A program made the position numbers and the translations under genes. The notes under the pieces were generated by a model. That model searched no databases. It was not told the DNA's origin and was given only the letters and a program-made list of their open reading frames with translations. From Nonomuraea wenchangensis (GTDB lineage: Bacteria > Actinomycetota > Actinomycetes > Streptosporangiales > Streptosporangiaceae), in the NCBI RefSeq assembly GCF_900111685.1, contig NZ_FOHX01000003.1, positions 124,001 to 188,000 of the forward strand: 64,000 nucleotides of DNA, given 5' to 3'. This document shows, in pieces, positions 45,547 through 54,044 of this stretch (positions are counted from its first letter, which is position 1; every line of letters starts with the position of its first letter).

Positions 45547-45570
45547 GAGCCCCGCACAAGGGCGGGGCTC
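45547..45570. terminator. Hairpin terminator near the phage late genes
   Basis: gagccccgc (45547-45555) pairs with gcggggctc (45562-45570), 6-nt loop. It lies about 85 bp beyond the end of the leftward holin-like gene and is probably the end of the late operon. Confidence 0.75.
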
Positions 45571-45655
45571 AAGGCGGGCGCGGAACCGGGGCGGCTCACC
45601 GTCCGGAGAACTCCCCGGCCCACTTCCCTCCCCTACTGGAGAGGACAACGCCAGT

Positions 45656-45844
45656 CTAGCGCGGCAGGTCCTCCGACCGCTTCGCGTTCGGCACCACCCA
45701 CACGCCCAGAGACGTGAGCACCGCGAGCACGATGTCGATCCACTCCTGAGGAGTGATCAGGCCGTCTGTGACCGCCGACTTCGCCACGACCACGGCAGCG
45801 AACAGCGCCGCGACCACGGTCTTCGCGTACTTGCCTACCTGCAT
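45656..45844 (-). CDS. Holin-like small membrane protein
   Basis: The 62-residue product has two hydrophobic helices (YAKTVVAALFAAVVVAKSAV and EWIDIVLAVLTSLGVWVVPN) joined by a turn, and a short charged tail. This is the size and topology of actinophage holins. ATG 45844 with GGAGG overlapping the previous stop. Its place at the promoter-distal end of the late operon, near the endolysin, supports a lysis role. Confidence 0.65.
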   Translation of the reverse strand: MQVGKYAKTVVAALFAAVVVAKSAVTDGLITPQEWIDIVLAVLTSLGVWVVPNAKRSEDLPR

Positions 45845-45853
45845 GACGGCCTC

Positions 45854-46411
45854 CTATCGGGCCACGTAGCCGAAGCTGAAGTTGTACGCCCGCGACTTGC
45901 TCTCGGTGCCGAGCGTGACCCAGGCGATGTCCCAGGCGGCCCACTTGTTGGAGCCGGAAGGGCCGTTGTTGAAGATGTGGCCGTTGTAGCCGCAGGCCGT
46001 CCGCATGTTGGCGTACACGTGCCGGACTCCCGCCCGGTCCACGGAGGCAGCGCCCGCACCCATGTGGATGCGCAGGACAGCGCCGTTCGGCAGGACGTCA
46101 GCAGTCGCCTCCGGGGCGACCGGCAGGACACCGGCACGGAGGCGGTAGGTGTTGCAGCCGAACGTCTTGTCCCGGCCCTTCGCCCAGGCGTCCTGCACCA
46201 GCAGGTCCTTGACGTTGACGTCGGCCCGCGCGGTCACCTCAACGAACTCGTCGTTCCGGTTGGCCGCGGTGTCCGCGCCGTAGGCGTTGTAGCCGATCGC
46301 GGTGATGTCCAGCGAGGAGATGTCCGCCGAGGCCGGAACGGCACCAGCCACGCTGACAGCAGCGGCGAGGAAGACGGCGGACAGAAGGGTCGCGCTCTTG
46401 GAGATGCGCAT
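45854..46411 (-). CDS. Secreted lamin-tail-like (LTD) domain protein
   Basis: 185 residues. A signal peptide (MRISKSATLLSAVFLAAAVSVAGAVPASA) precedes a beta-sandwich-like domain: LDITAIGYNAYGADTAANRNDEFVEVTA, a central LPNGAVLRIHMGAG and the final ACGYNGHIFNNGPSGSNKW. This is the arrangement of secreted lamin-tail domains in actinobacteria, as I recall them. Such a gene among lysis and tail genes is unusual. It may be exported by the lysogen as a surface or extracellular factor. AGGAG upstream of ATG 46411. Confidence 0.65.
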   Translation of the reverse strand: MRISKSATLLSAVFLAAAVSVAGAVPASADISSLDITAIGYNAYGADTAANRNDEFVEVTARADVNVKDLLVQDAWAKGRDKTFGCNTYRLRAGVLPVAPEATADVLPNGAVLRIHMGAGAASVDRAGVRHVYANMRTACGYNGHIFNNGPSGSNKWAAWDIAWVTLGTESKSRAYNFSFGYVAR

Positions 46412-46445
46412 TTGAGAGTGCTCCTACAGGGAGGTGAATACGAGA

Positions 46446-46472
46446 GAGCGCGCCGCATCGGGCAGCGCGCTC
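46446..46472. terminator. Hairpin in the 46,412-46,624 gap
   Basis: gagcgcgc (46446-46453) pairs perfectly with gcgcgctc (46465-46472). It separates the endolysin operon from the secreted-protein gene. No gene is seen in the rest of this gap. Confidence 0.55.
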
Positions 46473-46624
46473 CAGGGGAACCTTTTCCTCGAAGGAAACT
46501 GTTCGTCAGTTGGCCTCATCCACGAGGCCGGGACTGTGCCCGTCTCCGGGCTGCTCCTCCAGCTCGGGACTCGGAGGAGAGATCAGGGTTGGCCACGGCC
46601 AGCGGCCCAGCCACAGGGCGTCGC

Positions 46625-47431
46625 TCACTTGCCGACGTCGAGACGGATGGAGACGTTCTCCAGCTCGGCGCGGATCCGGTCCAGCAGCGAGTCAGCGTCC
46701 AGGTTGCTGTCGCGGGCGGCGAGAGCGTCCGCCAGCGCCTTGATGGTGGCGTCCTGGGCGGCAAGGCGGGCCAGGATCTCCCGGTCCCTGGCGTAACCGT
46801 CCTTCGTGTACGCCCAGATCTGCCGCAGCGCCGTCTTGGGGTCGATCTTCTGGCCGACGTCCAGGATCTTCTCCCGTGCGGCCCACACGTCGCCGGTGAC
46901 CGTGCCCGTGAACCGCTCGTAGACGGCGTCAGCGATGTCCTTCGCAGACGGCATGTCGTCCTCCTCGTAGTCGGGGTTCCAGAAGCCGGCGATGACGTCA
47001 GCGGACCTGACGCGCCTCTTCACGGCGTCGCCGCTGTTGCCCTCGATCGTCTGCACCCTGCCGTCCGGCAGAACCTGCTCCACGAGGCCGACGTGGTCGA
47101 TCGCGGCGATCCGGTCGGTGTACTGCCAGTCGAAGTAGACGACCGCGCCAGGCTGGGCGTACTTCTTGATGTTGGCGACGGTGCCGGCGTGCCAGCGGCC
47201 CAGCGCTTCGCCGTCCTCGGCACTCCACACCGTGTACGCGCGGTCTCCTCGCGGCAGCACAGCGTCTTCGTTGCCGGACTGGCGGGCCCACCAGGTGATG
47301 CTCATCTGGCACCAGGCCACCGCGAGGAACTCGGCACCGTTCCGTTTCGCGTAGTCCTTCGTGATCCGGTTCGGCCGGCCGGTGAGGCCGAGGTCCTTGC
47401 GTGCGGCGGCGAGCATGGCTTTCGCGGTCAC
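46625..47431 (-). CDS. Phage endolysin, CHAP-type amidase/endopeptidase
   Basis: 268 residues. The N-terminal CHAP domain has Cys in WCQMSITWW (about residue 35), a PGAVVYFDW core, His in IDHVGLVEQV (about 107) and the following TIEGNSGD. These are the catalytic Cys, His and polar residue of CHAP peptidoglycan hydrolases. The C-terminal about 120 residues (from YEEDDMPSAKDIADAVYERF) are helical with a coiled-coil end and may bind cell wall or multimerise. It should degrade peptidoglycan for release. GTG 47431 overlaps the small gene upstream (GTGA) and follows GGGGAG. Confidence 0.85.
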   Translation of the reverse strand: MTAKAMLAAARKDLGLTGRPNRITKDYAKRNGAEFLAVAWCQMSITWWARQSGNEDAVLPRGDRAYTVWSAEDGEALGRWHAGTVANIKKYAQPGAVVYFDWQYTDRIAAIDHVGLVEQVLPDGRVQTIEGNSGDAVKRRVRSADVIAGFWNPDYEEDDMPSAKDIADAVYERFTGTVTGDVWAAREKILDVGQKIDPKTALRQIWAYTKDGYARDREILARLAAQDATIKALADALAARDSNLDADSLLDRIRAELENVSIRLDVGK

Positions 47432-47583
47432 TTGCTCTCCCCTTCGCCCCGGTAGACGCCGTCCGCGCCAGGAGGCCCGTACAGGGACTTCAGGACGTCC
47501 TCCTCGTCGGCCTCGGTCGGGCCCCAGTCGTGCACGTCCACGTGCGTCCGGGCGAGGTCGGCCTCGGTCTGCTGCTCGCTCAC
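47428..47583 (-). CDS. Small acidic phage protein between lysis genes
   Basis: The 51-residue product (SEQQTEADLARTHVDVHDWG and an acidic middle, then GPPGADGVYRGEGESK) starts at GTG 47583 with GGAGG upstream. It overlaps both neighbours by GTGA. The tight coupling shows it is translated. No known domain. Confidence 0.6.
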   Translation of the reverse strand: MSEQQTEADLARTHVDVHDWGPTEADEEDVLKSLYGPPGADGVYRGEGESK

Positions 47584-48092
47584 TGCGCACCTCCATGCGG
47601 GTAGTGCTCCACGGGCTCCAAGCCGGCTGTGACGATCTGCTGTCTCAGGTTGCCGATCATGCGTTCCATGTAGGCGATCCGGGAGCTCATCTCGCCCATC
47701 TCTCGCTGCGCCCGATGTAGCTGGTCCCGCAGGTCCTGGGACGCGGTCCGCTCCGACAGCAGCTTCTCGCTGATCTTGTCGAGCTGTTCCTGAGTCCGTT
47801 CGTACTGGGCGCGGATCCGCGCCAGCTCCTCACGCAACTCGCCGATCGCGTGGTCATAGATCTCTTTCGCGCGGGCGAACGCCTCAGACTCCACCCGCGC
47901 CCGCTCGGCCGCGGCATGCTGCTCGGCGACCCGCTCGTTGGACTGGGCAGTGACCTTGTTGGCCTTCACGCTCGCCCGCCCAGCCAGAATGCCGGTCACC
48001 GCAGCGCTCACCAGCGCCAGCGCAGCCACACTGATGGCGACCGTATTGTCCGGCGCCCATCCTTGCGGCTCGACCAGCAAGGTGGTGATCAA
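47580..48092 (-). CDS. Membrane-anchored coiled-coil protein (lysis cassette)
   Basis: The 170-residue product has one N-terminal membrane helix (NTVAISVAALALVSAAVTGILAG). A long uninterrupted coiled coil follows (about residues 45-150; ERVAEQHAAAERARVESEAFARAK, then ELREELARIRAQYERTQEQLDKI and more heptads). In phage lysis cassettes such proteins act as holins, antiholins or spanin-like factors. Position immediately upstream of the endolysin fits. A tail-associated role is the alternative. Confidence 0.6.
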   Translation of the reverse strand: MITTLLVEPQGWAPDNTVAISVAALALVSAAVTGILAGRASVKANKVTAQSNERVAEQHAAAERARVESEAFARAKEIYDHAIGELREELARIRAQYERTQEQLDKISEKLLSERTASQDLRDQLHRAQREMGEMSSRIAYMERMIGNLRQQIVTAGLEPVEHYPHGGAQ

Positions 48093-48098
48093 TGGGCG

Positions 48099-48521
48099 TC
48101 ACCTTTCGTTGGGAAGGGATGGGGTCGTAGCCTCCGGGACCTTCGCGATCGTGTGAACCACCCTCGCGAACCCCAGCCAGATCACCACCGACCACCACGC
48201 CTGAGGCACCCCCCACAGCCAGGCGGCGGCGTGCAGCAACGCCCAACCCACCTTCAGCGCGGACGCAGCCGCGAACGCCCACCGGTCGTGCGCGGCGAAT
48301 GCCTGCACCAGACACAGCCCGCCGACGGCCGCCCACACCGCCCCCCACACAGGAAGCGGCGCCAACGCGGCTAGGAACTGGCCTGTCGGAGTCATGGACG
48401 TCTCAGGCGAAGGCCAGGTAAGCCTGTAGGCGTTGACGAAGTCCAGCAAGGCCAGCGCCAGCAGGAACTCGCCACGGATCCCAATACGTCGTCGAACACA
48501 GCACAGCAGGGGCACCATCAA
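48099..48521 (-). CDS. Polytopic phage membrane protein, possible holin
   Basis: The 140-residue product has about four helices: FLLALALLDFVNAYRL, FLAALAPLPVWGAVWAAVGGLCLVQAF, WAFAAASALKVGWALLHAAAWLWG and AWWSVVIWLGFARVV. It lies between the coiled-coil lysis protein and the tail genes. The start ATG 48521 is the most upstream; an internal start is possible. The gap 48,522-48,718 shows no gene, only GC-rich imperfect repeats. Confidence 0.6.
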   Translation of the reverse strand: MMVPLLCCVRRRIGIRGEFLLALALLDFVNAYRLTWPSPETSMTPTGQFLAALAPLPVWGAVWAAVGGLCLVQAFAAHDRWAFAAASALKVGWALLHAAAWLWGVPQAWWSVVIWLGFARVVHTIAKVPEATTPSLPNER

Positions 48522-48718
48522 GCAGCTCCGGAGGCAGGCATAGCAGGAGGGCAGGGCGCCTGTGTTACGGGTCGAGCCGGAGGAAAGGGGGGTGCCGCCC
48601 GCCCCGCACCCTCAACAGGCGGACGGCACCGACAAGGGGTGGACCGCCCGCGGGTCCCTTCACCGACGCGACAGCGCCCCCGGTGGCGCAGGAGTCGATT
48701 ACCGCGGGCGGCCACGTA

Positions 48719-49129
48719 TCAGGGGGCAGGCCACAGGCCGATCGTCGCGCCCTTGTTGATCACGTCGCGGAGTGGGGTGAACAGTTGATTGACCACGTCA
48801 GCGCGTAGATCGTTGTAGTTCTGCGCGGTCGGGGTGCCGCCGATCGTCGCCGGGCTCGTGAAAGACGCCGGGTACGGCGGAGTCGCGACGGGCACGTTGA
48901 GCTGGTTGAGGCGCTGCGTACCCGACGACGTCGCCACGAAAAGCTCGCCACCGTTGCTGCCGATCTGGATCTCCCCCGGCCCCACGGAGGGGATCGCCAT
49001 GTCAGCCATCCGCCAGCCCTGCGACGCCGTAGTGAGCGGTGCCCGCTGCCGGACCAGCGCCCGCAGTTCGTTGACCTCCGCCCGTAGCCGCGCTACTTCG
49101 TCGGCGAGGTCACCAGGGAACTTATCCAC
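48719..49129 (-). CDS. Phage tail-associated protein with N-terminal coiled coil
   Basis: The 136-residue product opens with a helical trimer-like segment (DLADEVARLRAEVNELRALVRQ). A beta-rich region follows (PSVGPGEIQIGSNGGELFVATSSGTQRL), then a Pro-rich, conserved-looking C-terminus. The layout suggests a trimeric fibre or baseplate component. GTG 49129 overlaps the stop of the upstream tail gene by 8 bp. Confidence 0.6.
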   Translation of the reverse strand: MDKFPGDLADEVARLRAEVNELRALVRQRAPLTTASQGWRMADMAIPSVGPGEIQIGSNGGELFVATSSGTQRLNQLNVPVATPPYPASFTSPATIGGTPTAQNYNDLRADVVNQLFTPLRDVINKGATIGLWPAP

Positions 49130-50951
49130 CCGACGGCACCTCGATTCCCTCGAAGATCAATTGCGCAGTCTCTTTGCCGTTGTCTGCCGAGGGCGGAGTG
49201 ATGCCGATGCCGATGATCCGCCGCACCCTCGACTGGGCGGGGTGCCATTCGTTGTGCAGGTAGATCCGCGCCTTGTCGCCGAGGCTGTTCGGCGTGAATG
49301 TCGGCTGCTGGCCGAGAGCGACCGTAACCGAGTCCACCCGCAGAGCACCCGGCGCGTTCGCAGCCCAGTAGGCGGCGTAGTCGTCCAGCGTCCCCTCGAC
49401 CGACTCGCGCGGGAACGTCACCGTACGGTCCAACCGCGGCCAGCCGGCTTCGAGATGCGCCTCGGCGAGGACCGGCTCCGACACGAGGGGCATGCCGGAG
49501 GTCGAGGCGTCCTCGCTGACAGAGTCGCCTCGGGCCCGCCAGTAGGTGCCGCCCCGCAGGGCGTCCATCTCCTCCGACCAGGACAGGATGTCGCCGCCGT
49601 GCGGGGCGTCGCTGAAAACGTGTTCGACGTCGGACGACCCGAGAGTTGGGCTTCCCCACACCCAGTGCCGTTCGATGCCGGACACGCCGGCGGCGATGTT
49701 GACCATCCACTCGAAGCCGTTGTCGGCCTGCCCGAGCTCCTGGAGGCGCTGCCCGTAGGAGCCTTCGTGGGCCGCATACGTGATGTCCCGGGTGACGCCG
49801 CTGCTGCCCGCCGCCGGGAGGAGCCGCAGATTGGCGTGATCGAGCCCCTGCATGGACTCGATCAAGCTACGTGCGATGTCGATCTGGTCCTCGCCGATGA
49901 AATCCAGCGGCTCGGGGATCATCACCTGCGTCATGTAGGCGTCCATCGTGGACCCGGTGAGGCTGATGCTGGGCGCTTCCCTGCCGGACCGGGACACGGT
50001 GGCCGACGTGATCCAGTACTCGCCCCAGGGGACGCCGTCGCGGAGGACGACGCAGGTGACGACGCCAGGCCCCACGCCGAGGTCGGCAGGGTTGGGCGAG
50101 ATGACGCGCTTCACCCTGTCGCGGATCTTTGTCGAGGTGATGGGGATGGTCGCGCTGAAGCTTCCCGCCTGGCCGATCCGCTTGTCGAAGGTGACGCCGG
50201 ACAGTTCCAGGTCGTCCAGGTAGGTACCGTCCCAGCGGGTGAAAACCCACCGGTACAGGGCGCTGCCCCGGCCCGGCGTGAAGGCGGGCGGCGGCGGGCC
50301 TGTGTCGGGCTCGGTGACCACCGACGCGATCGAAATGCTGACGCCGATCCCAAACCGGATGTCCGGCGGAGAGAACACGAAGTCCTTCTGGCCGGTCGGC
50401 GCCGACGAGTTGATCTGTCGTGACGCCGCCACCGACGACAAGGTGTCGCTCTCCTGCACGACGCCGCGCAGGCTGTAGCCGGACGGCGGAGTCCAGGTGA
50501 GGGTCTGGCCCGCGTACGGGTAGACGCTCGCCAGCCGCAGCTCGATGCTGGAAGCGGCGGCGGGCGGCACCTCGGGCGTGGGTGCCGTCTCGGCAACGAT
50601 GTCCTCGATCGCGACCTGCGGCGACGTGGACGTGTCCGCTCCGGTGATGCACAGGATGTGGACGGTGCCGGACGCCTCGATGTCCTGCTCGAACTCGTAG
50701 GAGGTGGGCTCGCTGGCGGTGGCGGTTTTGCGGTAGATGCGGACGGCGAGGATGTTCGGGTAGTTCTGCGACGCCAGCCCTGACCACCCGGAGGGGCCGC
50801 GCGTCCCGGACAGGCCGTACGTGTTGAAATGGACCGCGATCAGGATGTCACCGGCAGCGACGCCGGAAGGCCGGTTGACTTCAATGAAGTCGCCGAACGC
50901 GGCACCCGTGGCATGAGAGCGGACCTTGGCGGGCACGATCACCCCCGCCAA
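49122..50951 (-). CDS. Phage minor tail protein / tail-tip component
   Basis: 609 residues. The N-terminal about 200 residues look like a carbohydrate-binding jelly-roll (VIVPAKVRSHATGAAFGDFIEVNRP and following strands). The remainder (from YRWVFTRWDGTYLDDLELSGVTFDKRIG) matches the pattern of siphophage tail-tip proteins downstream of Dit, with ISLTGSTMDAYM and GNNGFEWMV-like segments. It probably forms the tail tip or receptor-binding base. TTG 50951; the ribosome site is weak. Confidence 0.65.
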   Translation of the reverse strand: MAGVIVPAKVRSHATGAAFGDFIEVNRPSGVAAGDILIAVHFNTYGLSGTRGPSGWSGLASQNYPNILAVRIYRKTATASEPTSYEFEQDIEASGTVHILCITGADTSTSPQVAIEDIVAETAPTPEVPPAAASSIELRLASVYPYAGQTLTWTPPSGYSLRGVVQESDTLSSVAASRQINSSAPTGQKDFVFSPPDIRFGIGVSISIASVVTEPDTGPPPPAFTPGRGSALYRWVFTRWDGTYLDDLELSGVTFDKRIGQAGSFSATIPITSTKIRDRVKRVISPNPADLGVGPGVVTCVVLRDGVPWGEYWITSATVSRSGREAPSISLTGSTMDAYMTQVMIPEPLDFIGEDQIDIARSLIESMQGLDHANLRLLPAAGSSGVTRDITYAAHEGSYGQRLQELGQADNGFEWMVNIAAGVSGIERHWVWGSPTLGSSDVEHVFSDAPHGGDILSWSEEMDALRGGTYWRARGDSVSEDASTSGMPLVSEPVLAEAHLEAGWPRLDRTVTFPRESVEGTLDDYAAYWAANAPGALRVDSVTVALGQQPTFTPNSLGDKARIYLHNEWHPAQSRVRRIIGIGITPPSADNGKETAQLIFEGIEVPSGG

Positions 50952-50964
50952 CGTCGGTCGTGGC

Positions 50965-52038
50965 CTAGAGCCAGGCGTCCCGGTACAGCACGGTCAGGCC
51001 GGTCGTGCCGCCCGAGTCGGCGGCGAACGTCAGCACGTTGGTGTCGCGTTCGAGGACGAAGTCCGCGACCGGGGCGGACGCGCCGGTCAGAGTGGACAGG
51101 ACGCTCTCCCCGTTGACGGTGGCATTGCCTGCATCAGTGTCGATGGTGAGGCGTTGCCCGCTCGGGACGGTGAGGAGGAAGCTCAGCGTCCGCTCCAGGG
51201 TCGGGTTGGTGATGACCGGGTTGACCACCGGCCCATCCACCCTCAGCAATGGGTGCGAGGCGACGTTGCCCGCGTTCTCGACGTCGGCGGTAGACCCCGG
51301 CGGGATGGCGACACCGGACCTGACGACGTTGTAGCGGCGCGGGTCCGCGCAGATCCAGCGGACCGACACCTGCACCCAGCCGACGTGGTACGACGCCATC
51401 GGCATGGCGCGGGTGTCCACGACCGCCTCAGGCACCATCAGCACCTCGTCGCGGGTGGACACCACCAGCGGCTGACCGGCTTCACTCGCGGGAGGCGTCA
51501 GCAGGCGGCGCAACGTGGCGACCGCGCCGGCGAAGTCGTCGCCGTCGCCGACGTTGATGGCGAGCGTGGCGGTGACCTGCCGCTCCTGCGACCGGTACCG
51601 GCCCGGCCACGACCCGTGCCAGGTGGGCCGGGACACGTTGGAGGAGTCCATGCCGGGCAGGTCGTCCCAGCCCTCAACGCCGATGATCTGGTAAATGTTG
51701 CCGTGCCCGCCGAACAGCGTCCCGTTGTACTCGATCTGGTACGAGCCGGTGATCGAATCGCCGGGCTTGATCGGCACCGACACGCCAGGACTGGGCCACT
51801 CCGACGTCGTCTCGAAGACCGGCAGGACGGGGTGGTAGTCGTAGGCGAACTCCAGCCCAGGCCACTCCGACGTCGTCTCGAACGGCCCGAGGAACAGGTT
51901 GGCGTTCGGGGTCTCAACGCTGACCGGCGGCCACTCCGAGACGGTCTCGAAGATGCCGAGCGTCCGCGACTGATCCCAGTTTCGAGGGTGCCGGGACAGG
52001 CTCGGCCGGTTCGGATAGGAGCGTCCAGCGCGGGCCAC
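50965..52038 (-). CDS. Distal tail (Dit-like) protein with FET-SEWP repeats
   Basis: 357 residues. From about 105 onward (GTLFGGHGNIYQIIGVEGWDDLPG, DGDDFAGAVATLRRLLTPP, then VSVRWICADPRRYNV) it looks like the phage tail domain shared by Dit proteins, which cap the tail tube. The N-terminal about 90 residues carry three copies of F-E-T-x-S-E-W-P separated by variable spacers. These copies are also repeated in DNA at about 51,795, 51,860 and 51,930. GTG 52038 with GAGGGG upstream. Confidence 0.65.
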   Translation of the reverse strand: MARAGRSYPNRPSLSRHPRNWDQSRTLGIFETVSEWPPVSVETPNANLFLGPFETTSEWPGLEFAYDYHPVLPVFETTSEWPSPGVSVPIKPGDSITGSYQIEYNGTLFGGHGNIYQIIGVEGWDDLPGMDSSNVSRPTWHGSWPGRYRSQERQVTATLAINVGDGDDFAGAVATLRRLLTPPASEAGQPLVVSTRDEVLMVPEAVVDTRAMPMASYHVGWVQVSVRWICADPRRYNVVRSGVAIPPGSTADVENAGNVASHPLLRVDGPVVNPVITNPTLERTLSFLLTVPSGQRLTIDTDAGNATVNGESVLSTLTGASAPVADFVLERDTNVLTFAADSGGTTGLTVLYRDAWL

Positions 52039-52049
52039 CGGTCACCCCC

Positions 52050-52745
52050 TCACCAGGAAGCGGCGCGGTGAACCGCCCCGGTAGGACGGAAAACAGCAGC
52101 ACGAGGAAGGTCGGGCGCGGCGAGGACCTCAATCGCGGCCCAGTTCCACAACCTGCTACCGCTGCCGTTGAAATTCAGCGTGACCGTGCTGCCGGGCGTC
52201 GGGGTAGTCGCCGCCTTATGGACCGCAATGCCGGAGGTCTCGCCGCTGACGTTCCAGGCATACCCGACGTCGCTGCTGGTGACCGCACCAGCCTGGTTCT
52301 CGTCCGCCGCGATGCCCACCGCAAGCGAGTTCTTGCCCGTCGAGGTATAGACGTTCGGCGTCAGGCTCGCGGTGCTGCTGCTGCCCTCACCTGTCGCGCC
52401 GACCGGCACGGACAACTCCACCCCAGTGATGACAAGAACCTTGAGCGTCACGAAAGTGCCGAAAACGGAGGTGGCCGTCACCGTACGCGCGGCCGAGGAG
52501 GCCGCAGGCGCAGTAAAGATCTCCACCGCAGGGACGTTGCCGCCGCTGTCGAGGATGTCCCTTTTGACCCGGCTGGTCCAGGTCAGCGTGCCGCCGGTGC
52601 TGCTCATCGTGTGAGTGGTTGTGCCAGCGTTCGACGAGACCAGCGCCACCAGCAGCGAATCCGCCGGGGCGGTGAAAGACGCCGTGGTGCGCGGCTTGTC
52701 GCCCGTAACAAGCGCCGGAGAAGAGGAATGGACGACGAGCGCCAC
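52050..52745 (-). CDS. Phage structural protein, Ser/Thr-rich
   Basis: The 231-residue product is very rich in Ser, Thr, Ala and Val, with a predicted beta-sandwich pattern (SFTAPADSLLVALVSSNAGTTTHTMSSTGGTLTW and later LKVLVITGVELSVP). The C-terminus is WNWAAIEVLA plus a short basic tail. Similar proteins sit downstream of tape measure genes in actinophages as tail adhesins. GTG 52745 directly follows the previous stop (TAGGTG). Confidence 0.6.
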   Translation of the reverse strand: MALVVHSSSPALVTGDKPRTTASFTAPADSLLVALVSSNAGTTTHTMSSTGGTLTWTSRVKRDILDSGGNVPAVEIFTAPAASSAARTVTATSVFGTFVTLKVLVITGVELSVPVGATGEGSSSTASLTPNVYTSTGKNSLAVGIAADENQAGAVTSSDVGYAWNVSGETSGIAVHKAATTPTPGSTVTLNFNGSGSRLWNWAAIEVLAAPDLPRAAVFRPTGAVHRAASW

Positions 52746-53216
52746 CTAGCAGCGCTCCCAGATCATGGTGGCCCGTACGCTGACGCTGGCACCGGCGGTG
52801 AACCTCAGCACGAACCCCTCGGACACGGCCGAGTCGAAGGTGTCGCCCAACGGCAGGTCATACAGGAGCGTGCCACCGTTCGGGGTGAGCGGAATCTCGC
52901 CGATCACGCTCAGCACCGTCGGCTCCGAGGTCCAGTTCTTCGCCGCTGTCACCCCGTGGGCGATGGTCCGCCCGTACACCTGCGCCGGCGTCACCGAAGA
53001 CGAGCTGGTGCCCGGCCCATTGGTTGCGAAAGTGGCGTAGCAAAGCTCGCAGGTGACCGGCGCTTCCGAGGCGGTCACGCCGGTGAAGCCCCACCACACC
53101 TTCTTCAGGTCGATACCGAAGTCTGCGGCGGACTTCACGCCGAGCACCGACTTGGTGGTAGACGACGCCAGGGACACGGCCCCGCCCGTCACGATCGAGT
53201 AGCCGCACTTGGCCAC
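52746..53216 (-). CDS. Phage structural protein of the tail region
   Basis: The 156-residue product is beta-rich with a possible CELC pair and a final ATMIWERC. The N-terminal YSIVTGGAVSLASSTTKSVLGVKS and central KKVWWGFTGVTASEAPVTCELCYA suggest a small tail decoration or fibre domain. GTG 53216 with AGGAGG. A weak hairpin (53242-53248 with 53274-53280) lies in the short upstream gap. Confidence 0.6.
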   Translation of the reverse strand: MAKCGYSIVTGGAVSLASSTTKSVLGVKSAADFGIDLKKVWWGFTGVTASEAPVTCELCYATFATNGPGTSSSSVTPAQVYGRTIAHGVTAAKNWTSEPTVLSVIGEIPLTPNGGTLLYDLPLGDTFDSAVSEGFVLRFTAGASVSVRATMIWERC

Positions 53217-53280
53217 GATCGGCCTCCTTACATGCGAAAAGCCCGGCCATCAGGCACGGGCGAGAGTCGAAAAGGCCGGG

Positions 53281-53748
53281 TCAGGCGGTATTGCGGAGCA
53301 CCTGCCGCCACACCCCGTCGGAGTGCCACGAAAGGGTGTAGCTGCCGTCGGCCGTGCTGTACGTCTGGCCGAAGAACCGCATCAGAACGGCCCGGCTGGA
53401 CAAGGACGGGACATAGATGAGAATCCCGGCGGCGTCGATCGTGGACTCGGTCCAGGTGACCGAGCCGAGCTTCCAGCCGATCTTGTTCGCGGCGCTCCCG
53501 AGCTCGGCGAAGCTGACCACTGTCAGGTCCGCGCCGCCCGCCGTATAGCCGGGGCCCGAGGACTCGCCGGAGTTCAGCGGCGACGTGCCATAGGCCGGGT
53601 TTGCCTGCGAGAAGTTCGGCGACGCCGACTCCTCGTAAAGGGCGCCCTTGAAGGCTCCCGGAGTGGTGTCGGCCAAGTTCAGCGCGATGGTGTTGGACAA
53701 GGCCGCGACCATCGTCGAGTTGAACCAGCCATCCTGGGTGAGCGCCAA
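53281..53748 (-). CDS. Phage structural protein
   Basis: The 155-residue product has no membrane segment and is likely beta-rich: ALTQDGWFNSTMVAALSNTIALNLADTTPGAFKGALY, then a central GYTAGGADLTVV and a final SWHSDGVWRQVL. It resembles small tail or head-fibre proteins of actinophages. TTG 53748 with GGAGG. Function not known beyond a virion role inferred from position. Confidence 0.6.
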   Translation of the reverse strand: MALTQDGWFNSTMVAALSNTIALNLADTTPGAFKGALYEESASPNFSQANPAYGTSPLNSGESSGPGYTAGGADLTVVSFAELGSAANKIGWKLGSVTWTESTIDAAGILIYVPSLSSRAVLMRFFGQTYSTADGSYTLSWHSDGVWRQVLRNTA

Positions 53749-53761
53749 CGCGGACGCCTCC

Positions 53762-54013
53762 TTAACTCAGGTTGATGTGGACGTCCCTGCGCTGCCTGCC
53801 GTGGCCGTCTGTTCGCTCGGTCACCCGGTTGCCGAGTTGGTCGATGACCCGCTTGAACCGACCGCCGTCGGCGGTTCGGCCCTCCCTCACCTGGTCACGG
53901 GTGACCCAGGTCCGATCGCCGACGACCACGTCAGCGGTGCGCCCCTCACCGAGAGGCGCACCACCGCGCATGTGCTCGCCGAACGTCTCGCCGCTCTCGG
54001 GATCCCAGGGCAT
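53762..54013 (-). CDS. Small phage protein downstream of the tape measure
   Basis: The 83-residue product (PWDPESGETFGEHMRGGAP ... DRTWVTRDQVREGRTADGG ... RRDVHINLS) starts at ATG 54013 with GGAGG upstream. The longer open frame further upstream overlaps the tape-measure gene and looks non-coding. No family recognised. Confidence 0.55.
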   Translation of the reverse strand: MPWDPESGETFGEHMRGGAPLGEGRTADVVVGDRTWVTRDQVREGRTADGGRFKRVIDQLGNRVTERTDGHGRQRRDVHINLS

Positions 54014-54044
54014 GCCGAAGACGCCTCCTGTAGATATAGATGGA

